Assembly (NCBI GenBank): GCA_014860005.1 | Contig: JACZKP010000053.1 | Coordinates: forward strand, 1 to 15,161 | DNA: 15,161 nt | Source: Verrucomicrobiota bacterium | GTDB lineage: Bacteria > Verrucomicrobiota > Verrucomicrobiae > Limisphaerales > UBA11358 | Direction: 5' to 3' | Shown here: positions 6,581 to 13,586 of the stretch, one piece after another | Layout of the letters: each line of letters opens with the position of its first letter | Numbering within the stretch: position 1 is the stretch's first letter | Translations under genes and position numbers: made by a program | Notes under the pieces: generated by a model | The model's input: only the letters and a program-made list of their open reading frames with translations | What the model was told of the DNA's origin: nothing | The model's database searches: none

Positions 6581-7108
6581 CCCAAGGCGTCATTCATCGG
6601 CTGCACCGGTACGCCGATTGAATACGGCGTCAAGAACACGCAGGCGGGGCTCGGCGATTTGGGTGGTGTTCCCAGCACCTGCGAGTTGGACGCCCTTTGA
6701 TCAGACGTTCGCTCGCGCGAATTGCAGTCCCAAGCCCGCCACCAGTTTGTTTCCCAGCATTACCATTCGCGCTTCGCGCGCCGTGGTCATAGGCGTTTAC
6801 GACATCCTGCAATCGAAGGAAGACAAGGCCACCGTGCCGATTCATTACGAGGCGCGGTTGGCGAAGATTGATTTGAAGCCGGAGGAGCGCCTGAACCAAC
6901 ATTGAAAGACATCGCCCGCGAGTTGGTTGCACACTTCCGCAAGAGCGTGACGATTGACTGGACGCTCCCCGAATCGGCTCAGGCCCAAATCCGCGTCCTG
7001 GTCCGCCGAATTTTCCTCAAATACGGCTACCCGCCGGACAAGCAGAAGCAGGCAACGCAGACATTGTTGGGGCAAGCCAAGTTGCTTCGTGCGGAATGGG
7101 CGGGATGA
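6581..7108 (+). pseudogene. Type I restriction enzyme R subunit (HsdR) remnant
   Basis: Three blocks of an HsdR-type DNA translocase/endonuclease subunit survive in broken frames. Block A (6581-6670) reads PKASFIGCTGTPIE then NTQAGLGDLGG, matching the helicase-motif stretch that in HsdR is normally ASFIGFTGTPIE...FGDY. Block B (6795-6905) reads VYDILQSKEDKATVPIHYEA then [12 protein letters not shown], the segment that normally follows at once. Block C (about 6905-7108) reads [14 protein letters not shown] then [14 protein letters not shown] and ends LLRAEWAG with a stop, the usual HsdR C-terminus. Between A and B is a 124-base insertion with an in-frame stop (6698-6700). Between B and C a few hundred residues are missing. 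The N-terminal nuclease and first helicase motifs are absent. No hsdM or hsdS is in the window. This is a decayed restriction locus, not an active gene. Confidence 0.75.
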
Positions 7109-7317
7109 AAATCCAGCGGTGGCGCGCAGCGCGTGTCGCTGCCAGAGTTTGCCGCCGCCGTGAGGTCTGCGGTTGACGGCGCACCGGCTTCGGACCAGAT
7201 TGTCCTCATGTTCACGGGCGTGAACCAAGTAGCCTCAAGGTGTAGCTGGACAACTCGGCTGAATGGTCCAGACGCCCTGCTCACATGGCTGGGGGAATGC
7301 CTGACTGATTTGCATCC

Positions 7318-10300
7318 ATGACAACCCTCTCAGACTCCGCCCTGTCCACTCGGCGTGTTTTCTGTTGGCAGTTGATGGTTTGTGCGCTGGCGGTCTGCCT
7401 GTATCCCAATCCGCGCCTCAACGCTGCTCCCGCCACGGTCGGATCGTCTGGCGGATTGCTGGTCGAGAATCTGCGTTGTGAGTATCGCGTCAATCCCGCC
7501 GGCATGGATGTAGTTGAGCCGCGGCTGAGTTGGACGCTGGCTTCCGACCAGCACGGTCAAAAACAAACCGCATACTACATTCTCGTGGCGTCGTCGCTTG
7601 AGACTCTGGACCGGGACGCAGGTGACTTGTGGGACAGCGGCAAAGTGGTGTCCGACGCCACCCTCCACGTGGCCTACGCCGGGAAACCGCTGCAGTCGCG
7701 GATGCGAGCCTGGTGGAAGGTTCGCGTGTGGGACAAGGATGGCCAGCCCACGGCGTGGAGTTCGCCAGCGGTCTGGACTATGGGCCTGCTCGACCCATCT
7801 GACTGGCAGGCCAAATGGATCGCTGATCCGTCTTCGATGACCAACGTCACTCCGCGTGGTCCGCTCAACGGCTATCACAGTCAGCTTGCCAATGAGGCCA
7901 ATGTACTCAAGTGGGTGGTGATTGATCTGGGGGAGTCGCTGAGTTTCGACGCGGTGCGGTTGTTCCCGGCCCGGCCCTACGACTGGCAGCCGGACACGCC
8001 GGGATTCCTGTTTCCCTTAAGGTTTAGCATCGAGGTTGCCAATCAAGCTGACTTTTCCGATTCCCACCTCGTAGTGGATCGCACCCAAGGCGATCAACCG
8101 CATCCCGGCACCAACGCGCCCAGCTATCATTTTTCCGCCGTCACTGCCCGGTTCGTGCGTCTGACGGCAACGCAATTGAATCGGCGCGACAGCACGAACT
8201 TCGCGCTGGCACTCGCGGAGTTGCAGGTCTTGAGTGGAGAACACAATCTGGCAGCCGGCGCGCAAGTCACCGCACTTGATTCAATTGAGACGGGTGCGTG
8301 GGCGATGACAAATCTGACCGACGGGGTCACGGTCACGGTCAAACCGGGCACGGCTTCCGCGGCCTTGCCTGGCACCATGGTTCGCAAGTCGTTCACACTG
8401 GCCACAGCATTCCGCCGCGCGACAGTTTATGCATCCGCACTCGGACTCTATGAACTGCGCATCAATGGTCGGCGCGTCGGAGACGAATTGCTGGCGCCGG
8501 AGTGGACCAGTTATCGCAAGCGAGTGCATTACCAGACCCACGATGTTGCGTCATTCCTGAAGCCGGGAGAAAACGTTCTAGCCGCGATGTTGGGCGAAGG
8601 CTGGTATGCCGGCCGGCTGATGGCCATGCCGCGCTTTGCGTATGGCAACTACCCGCGATTTCTGCTGCAACTTGAGCTCGAACTGGCTGACGGCTCGAAG
8701 CACACGGTGGTCACCGATGATTCCTGGCGCAGCACCATCAACGGCCCGATTATTGCCAGCGGGATTTACGATGGGGAAATCCATGACGCACGCAAGGAAT
8801 TGCCAGGTTGGGACGAAGCCGGGTTCGATGACCATCGGTGGAGTGCCGTGAAGGCTTTTGACCTCGATTCACGACAACTCATCTGGCAGCGCAACGAACC
8901 AATCCAGGTGGTGAAGGAACTTTCGCCCCGCCAACTCACCGAACCCAAGCCCGGTGTGTATGTCTTCGATTTCGGTCAAAACATGGTGGGTTGGTGTCGC
9001 GTGAAGGCCTGCGGACTGGCCGGCCAAACCGTGGTGATTCGTCATGCCGAGATGCTCAACGACGACGGCACGCTTTACACGGCAAACCTCCGCGGCGCGC
9101 CGCAGGTGGATCGCTACACCCCGCGCGCTGATGGCGAGTTCGTTTTCGAGCCGCGTTTTACTTATCACGGCTTCCGATACGTCGAGTTAACCGGCCTCGC
9201 TAAGCCGCCGGCCCACGACGCCATCCTGGGTCGAGTGTTCCACTCCACGTCTCCAGTCATCGGCCGTTTGGAGTGCTCTGATCCTGCGTTGAATCAACTG
9301 ATGAAGAACATCCTCTGGACGCAGCGCGGCAATCTGATGAGTTCGCCCAATGATTGTCCGCAACGCGATGAGCGCTTCGGCTGGATGGGCGATATGCAGG
9401 CGTTTGCTCAGACGGCCATTTTCAACATGGATCTCGCCGCGTTCTTCACCAAGTTCGCGCAGGACATTCGGGACGACCAGGCGAACGATGGACGTTTCCC
9501 GGACTTCGCCCCACATCCCGGCGATCCAAACAAGCACTTCTCCGGCGTGCCCGCGTGGGGCGATGCCGGCACCATCGTTCCGTGGCGCGCGTATCAAAAC
9601 TACGCCGATACGCGCCTGCTGGCCGAGCATTTCGAAGCCGCCCGCCGGTGGGTGGATTACATCCACCGGAACAATCCCGGCCTGATCTGGTCCAAAGGCC
9701 GCAACAATGACTACAACGACTGGCTCAACGGCGATTGGATCAAACAGGCCGGCTGGCCCAACCAAGGCGGCGCGGTGCCCAAGGAAGTTTTCGCCACCGC
9801 GTTCTTTGCACATTCCACGGACACAATTGCGAAGATGGCCGAGGTGCTTGGACGAACTGACGACGCCCGGCGCTACCGCGAGTTGTTCCATCGCATCAAA
9901 GCCGTCTTCAACGAGAAGTTCGTGCAGCCCGATGGCCGCATCGAAGGCGACACGCAAGGCGGTTACGCCTTGGCGCTCAGTTTCAACCTGCTGCCCGATG
10001 AGCTTCGCCCGAAAGCCGGGCAGTTCCTCGTCGAAAACATTCGCCGCTACCACAGCCACCTTTCCACCGGCATTCAAACCACCCATCGCGCCATGTTGGA
10101 ATTGACGCGTCACGGCGAAAGCGATCTCGCCTGGCAGCTTCTCACCAACCGCACGTTTCCCTCGTGGCGCTACATGATTGACAACGGCGCCACGACGATT
10201 TGGGAGCGCTGGGATGGCTACGTCAAAGGCTGCGGCTTTCAGGATGCGGGCATGAATTCATTCAATCACTGGGCCTTCGGCGCGGTGGGTGAGTGGATGT

Positions 10301-10638
10301 GGCGCAACATTGCAGGACTGAATCCCGACGAAACGCAGCCCGGCTGGAAGCATTTCACCATTGCCCCGAAACCCGGCGGCGGCGTGACTTGGGCCAGGGC
10401 CGAATATCAATCCATCCGCGGTCGGATTGCTTGCGACTGGAAGATCGAGTCAGGGAATGTGTCGGTTCACGTGTTGGTGCCGCCAAACACCACAGCCACG
10501 CTCTATCTGCCCACCACTGACGCCACCAGAATCATTGAGAGCAGCAAGGCAATCCCACTGATCAGGTTTACCCCCGAGGGCGCAAGGATTGAGCTTGAGT
10601 CCGGCCGCTATGAATTCATATCTCCGTACTCGCCGTGA
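7318..10638 (+). CDS. Exported alpha-L-rhamnosidase, glycoside hydrolase family 78
   Basis: A 1106-residue enzyme expected to release terminal alpha-L-rhamnose from plant or algal glycans and glycosides by the inverting GH78 mechanism. It has an N-terminal export signal with a Tat-like STRRVF (10-15) and a hydrophobic stretch ending near PRLNAAPA (32-39). Domains follow the GH78 order: an Ig-like N-domain with LRCEYRVNP (52-60) and PRLSWTL (68-74), ending at W163-I168; an inserted discoidin-like segment (about 171-352); a beta-sandwich with LYELRINGRRVGDE (377-390) and GWYAGRL (428-434); a second sandwich with YVFDFGQNMVGW (548-559); the (alpha/alpha)6 catalytic barrel with SPNDCPQRDERFGWMGD (676-692), whose D679, D684, E685 and D692 include the expected acids; IWERWDGY (961-968) with E963; SFNHWAFGAVGEW (981-993); and a C-terminal sandwich. 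It is longer than many GH78 enzymes because of the insert. The 209 bases upstream carry no strong ribosome-binding site. The stop precedes a 327-base gap. Confidence 0.92.
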   Translation: MTTLSDSALSTRRVFCWQLMVCALAVCLYPNPRLNAAPATVGSSGGLLVENLRCEYRVNPAGMDVVEPRLSWTLASDQHGQKQTAYYILVASSLETLDRDAGDLWDSGKVVSDATLHVAYAGKPLQSRMRAWWKVRVWDKDGQPTAWSSPAVWTMGLLDPSDWQAKWIADPSSMTNVTPRGPLNGYHSQLANEANVLKWVVIDLGESLSFDAVRLFPARPYDWQPDTPGFLFPLRFSIEVANQADFSDSHLVVDRTQGDQPHPGTNAPSYHFSAVTARFVRLTATQLNRRDSTNFALALAELQVLSGEHNLAAGAQVTALDSIETGAWAMTNLTDGVTVTVKPGTASAALPGTMVRKSFTLATAFRRATVYASALGLYELRINGRRVGDELLAPEWTSYRKRVHYQTHDVASFLKPGENVLAAMLGEGWYAGRLMAMPRFAYGNYPRFLLQLELELADGSKHTVVTDDSWRSTINGPIIASGIYDGEIHDARKELPGWDEAGFDDHRWSAVKAFDLDSRQLIWQRNEPIQVVKELSPRQLTEPKPGVYVFDFGQNMVGWCRVKACGLAGQTVVIRHAEMLNDDGTLYTANLRGAPQVDRYTPRADGEFVFEPRFTYHGFRYVELTGLAKPPAHDAILGRVFHSTSPVIGRLECSDPALNQLMKNILWTQRGNLMSSPNDCPQRDERFGWMGDMQAFAQTAIFNMDLAAFFTKFAQDIRDDQANDGRFPDFAPHPGDPNKHFSGVPAWGDAGTIVPWRAYQNYADTRLLAEHFEAARRWVDYIHRNNPGLIWSKGRNNDYNDWLNGDWIKQAGWPNQGGAVPKEVFATAFFAHSTDTIAKMAEVLGRTDDARRYRELFHRIKAVFNEKFVQPDGRIEGDTQGGYALALSFNLLPDELRPKAGQFLVENIRRYHSHLSTGIQTTHRAMLELTRHGESDLAWQLLTNRTFPSWRYMIDNGATTIWERWDGYVKGCGFQDAGMNSFNHWAFGAVGEWMWRNIAGLNPDETQPGWKHFTIAPKPGGGVTWARAEYQSIRGRIACDWKIESGNVSVHVLVPPNTTATLYLPTTDATRIIESSKAIPLIRFTPEGARIELESGRYEFISPYSP

Positions 10639-10965
10639 TCGCATCTACCAAGCGGAATTTGACTCTGTAAAAGCAAGCATCGTTAGGATGCCGTCTTCAT
10701 CAAAGGAACAGCGAAACTGAAATCGTAACGCGGCCTTGAATTCCAGCTTGTGCCTGGCTTGGTGCAGGCGTAGGGAAGAACGGTTGGCCCCTAATCGGTC
10801 GCCAATTCAATCACGACAGAAAGGCTACTGTATGCGCTTCTGCTTCTGGATTTCCCAGAGGGTGGAAAGTGTTGTCGCCTTTGGCCAAACCTCGCCGCGA
10901 ACTTCCGCTGTAACACTGAATTCCGAAGTCTGTCGCTATCGAACCCCACAACCAAGGATCGCTTC
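10639..10965. other. Intergenic region upstream of the GloVer-repeat gene
   Basis: No gene is supported in these 327 bases. A TTGACT at 10659-10664 with TTAGGA 18 bases later is a very weak promoter-like pair. The last part carries the ribosome-binding site annotated separately. No strong terminator hairpin follows the rhamnosidase stop. Confidence 0.4.
10954..10958 (+). promoter_or_regulatory. Ribosome-binding site AAGGA of the GloVer-repeat gene
   Basis: AAGGA sits 7 bases before the ATG at 10966. It is one of only two clear Shine-Dalgarno sequences in the window. The other has the same sequence and spacing at the beta-helix gene, within a conserved block that continues into the coding region. 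Confidence 0.6.
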
Positions 10966-13413
10966 ATGAAGACAACTACAAGAATCATAGGCTGGAAACA
11001 ACTGCGCCCACTGCCTGTCGCGCTCGCGGCGGTGTGTCTGATCCAAGTAATCCTGGCGGGTTTCACAGGCATTGCCCAGACGTACCGGATTGTGCGGAGC
11101 TTCGGTGATCTGGAAAACTTGGCCGCCCAGCCGGCCGCACCACTCGTCCAGGGGCAGGATGGCACGCTCTACGGCACCACCACGCGCTCCGGTGGGGGGG
11201 AACGTGTCGACGGCACAGTCTTTAAGATCCACCCAGATGGAACGGGTTTCGCCGTGCTAAAATGTTTCCGCGGCACCGTAGATTCAACCTATGAAAAGGG
11301 GGCCACGCCATCTGGCGGACTGACCATTTCAGGCGAAACATTATACGGTATGACCCAGTTCGGCGGCGTTTCGAATTGCGGGACCGTGTTCCGGCTGAAC
11401 ACCGACGGTTCCGACTTCACGGAGCTCAAACATTTCCTCTTGGATGACGGGTCCAGTCCATCGGGAGAGTTGCTCTTGGCCGGCACGACGCTTTACGGGA
11501 TGACGAGTATTGGGGGCGATTCCAGTCGCGGCACGGCCTTTCGCCTCAACACGGATGGAAGCGGCTTTACGGTGCTCAAGCGTTTTGCCGGCAGTGACGG
11601 GCGTAATCCCGTTGGGGGGTTGGTGTTGTCGGACGGAATGCTGTATGGCGCAACCTCCGCCGGCGGCAGTTCCAATATGGGTACGGTCTTTATGCTATCC
11701 ACTAACGGAGATGAGTTCCGAGTGATCACCCATTTTACCAATCGGGACATTGGCCAGCCAAGTTCGGGGTTGGTGGCATCGGGCGGGACTCTGTACGGGA
11801 TTGCCCGTGGGGTGTTTCGACTCAACACCGATGGCACGGGCTTCATGGACATGAAGATCGCTGGCGACAACCGATTGATGCTGTCTGGCACCACGCTCTA
11901 CTGGACCAAGCGAAGCGGGGGTGCTTCCTACTGTGGCACCGTCCTCAAGATGGGCACTAATGGAAGCGGTTTTGCTAAGTTGTACGAGTTCTCTGACACC
12001 GGTGAGGGTCGCTGGCCGGAGGGTGGGGTGATGTTATCCGGAACCACGCTGTATGGAACGACGGCGAACGGAGCGGGAGGGGGCGGGGGCGCGGTGTTCA
12101 AGATCAATGCCGACGGCACTGACTTCGGGGTTATCAAGCGCTTCGGCCGCGGAAGCGACGGGCGGCGACCGGGCAGCTTGGTGCTGTCCGACTCGACATT
12201 GTACGGAACAACGGACGCCGGTGGCACGAATGATCTCGGCACCGTGTTCAGGATGAGTGCCAGCGGTGGCGACTACGTGCTGCTCAAGCAGTTCGTCTGG
12301 CTCGAACCAACCCCCTATGGCAAAATCAACGACGGACATGCCCCACGTGGTCTGGTGTTGTCCGGCACGACGTTGTATGGCACGACGTACTCCGGCGGCT
12401 ACCATCCCTTTGACCCCATTTTTGAGCTAAGCCGGGATTGGGGAACGCTATTCAGGCTTAACACGGATGGCAGCGGCTTTTGGTGGGACTATATTTCGAT
12501 GGTGACGGGAACGCACCCGGTCGGCGGCTTGGTGTTGGTGGACACTACTCTGTACGGGGCGACGGAAGATGGCGCGATATTCAAGTGTAACACCACCAAT
12601 GCAAGTGGTTTCACGCGGCTCAAATACCTTGTGGGCAGCGATGGGATTGCGCCCGGGGCCGGCTTGATCCTCTCGGGCACGACGCAATACGGCACGACGC
12701 AATACGGCGGTACCTTTGATTGCGGGACGGTGTACAAGATAGGCACGGATGGAAGCGGGTTCATGGTGCTTAAACATTTCACTGGCGATGATGGTCGTTG
12801 GGCACGGGCGGAACTGACATTGTCCGGCCAGACGCTGTATGGCACGACAGCATACGGGGGGAGTTCGGATTGCGGCACGCTGTTCATGCTGGGCACCGAT
12901 GGAAGCGGGTTCACGGTGCTCAGACACTTCAGCGGTGGTGACGGGAGGAATCCAGCCACACCTCTAACGGTCTCAGGCGCGACGCTGTACGGCGCCACCG
13001 AGCGGGGGGGCGATTTTGACAACGGTACGGTGTTCCAAGTTAATGCGGACGGCACCGGCTTTATAGTGCTCAAGCACTTCAGCGGGCCAGAGGGAGGCAG
13101 ACCCACGGGACCGTTGGTACTTTCTGGCAGGACGCTGTACGGCACAGCGAGTATTGGCGGTGATGCTTTCGAGGGCGTGGTGTTCAGCTTGTCTCTTGCC
13201 CCGCATCTGGTTAACCCCGTCTGCGTCGGCACGAACTTCACCTTCTCCTTCCAGAGCGATGCCGGAGAAAACTACACCGTGGAGTACAGCGACGATCTGA
13301 GCGCGGCGAACTGGTTGTTCCACCACAACGTGACCGGCGACGGCGGGCTCATTTCATGCCGCATCCCAAGAACGAACAACGCACCAAGCTTCTTCCGCCT
13401 CCGGTTACCCTGA
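10966..13413 (+). CDS. Exported Gloeo/Verruco (GloVer) tandem-repeat protein with 14 repeats
   Basis: An 815-residue protein with a signal peptide (MKTTTRIIGWKQLRP, then a hydrophobic stretch to GIAQ near residue 38). Residues about 39-745 are a tandem array of about 50-residue units of the Gloeo/Verruco type, each with an LYGTT-like strand, a GG-x-x-x-x-GTVF turn and an NTDGSGFTVLKHF-like strand. Counting the LYG anchors gives 14 units, starting at residues 68, 126, 176, 226, 276, 311, 362, 412, 470, 529, 574, 624, 674 and 724. Fourteen would suit two seven-bladed beta-propellers, but the fold is inferred. Unit 5 lacks its GG-turn (LYGIARGVFRLN) and unit 6 has LYW. The end (about 746-815) is a small beta-sandwich with FSFQSDAGENYTVEYSDDL and FFRLRLP, a common verrucomicrobial C-terminal domain. 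Some GloVer proteins end in PEP-CTERM; this one does not. The function is unknown; surface binding is plausible. Confidence 0.85.
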   Translation: MKTTTRIIGWKQLRPLPVALAAVCLIQVILAGFTGIAQTYRIVRSFGDLENLAAQPAAPLVQGQDGTLYGTTTRSGGGERVDGTVFKIHPDGTGFAVLKCFRGTVDSTYEKGATPSGGLTISGETLYGMTQFGGVSNCGTVFRLNTDGSDFTELKHFLLDDGSSPSGELLLAGTTLYGMTSIGGDSSRGTAFRLNTDGSGFTVLKRFAGSDGRNPVGGLVLSDGMLYGATSAGGSSNMGTVFMLSTNGDEFRVITHFTNRDIGQPSSGLVASGGTLYGIARGVFRLNTDGTGFMDMKIAGDNRLMLSGTTLYWTKRSGGASYCGTVLKMGTNGSGFAKLYEFSDTGEGRWPEGGVMLSGTTLYGTTANGAGGGGGAVFKINADGTDFGVIKRFGRGSDGRRPGSLVLSDSTLYGTTDAGGTNDLGTVFRMSASGGDYVLLKQFVWLEPTPYGKINDGHAPRGLVLSGTTLYGTTYSGGYHPFDPIFELSRDWGTLFRLNTDGSGFWWDYISMVTGTHPVGGLVLVDTTLYGATEDGAIFKCNTTNASGFTRLKYLVGSDGIAPGAGLILSGTTQYGTTQYGGTFDCGTVYKIGTDGSGFMVLKHFTGDDGRWARAELTLSGQTLYGTTAYGGSSDCGTLFMLGTDGSGFTVLRHFSGGDGRNPATPLTVSGATLYGATERGGDFDNGTVFQVNADGTGFIVLKHFSGPEGGRPTGPLVLSGRTLYGTASIGGDAFEGVVFSLSLAPHLVNPVCVGTNFTFSFQSDAGENYTVEYSDDLSAANWLFHHNVTGDGGLISCRIPRTNNAPSFFRLRLP

Positions 13414-13574
13414 ACAAAAGCCGAATGCTATCTAATTGCAGTGAAGACAGAAGATTTCAATCAGCGCAGGCGAACCAGAGCAAGAATGGTTGGCCACAGT
13501 CGCCCAGCATTCCCGCGGAAGGAGTGGGTAGGTGTCTGGCGTTTTAATTTCCGCGCCCACTCACCACCCCAGAA

Positions 13575-13579
13575 AAGGA
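13575..13579 (+). promoter_or_regulatory. Ribosome-binding site AAGGA of the beta-helix gene
   Basis: AAGGA lies 7 bases before the ATG at 13587, with the same sequence and spacing as at the GloVer-repeat gene. It fixes this ATG as the start. Just upstream are ordinary intergenic bases (13414-13574) with nothing recognisable. Confidence 0.6.
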
Positions 13580-13586
13580 TTGTTCC

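Noticed and set aside
6581..6623. The GTPIE-containing frame as a GTP-binding or helicase small protein
   Set aside because: The motif belongs to HsdR, with collinear HsdR blocks following; the frame is a truncated chimera.
7133..7321. 62-codon frame ending in TGA that overlaps the rhamnosidase ATG (ATGA), suggesting translational coupling
   Set aside because: No domain, no ribosome-binding site and an unremarkable composition. It lies between a pseudogene and the rhamnosidase, and a 4-base overlap arises easily by chance.
9187..10113. 308-codon open frame on the minus strand inside the rhamnosidase
   Set aside because: It lies entirely over the GH78 catalytic domain and has no recognisable motif; it is a codon-bias shadow.
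11100..13200. Regularly spaced similar DNA segments that could suggest a CRISPR or satellite array
   Set aside because: Spacing is about 150 bases, the repeats are imperfect and in frame, and they encode the GloVer protein units.
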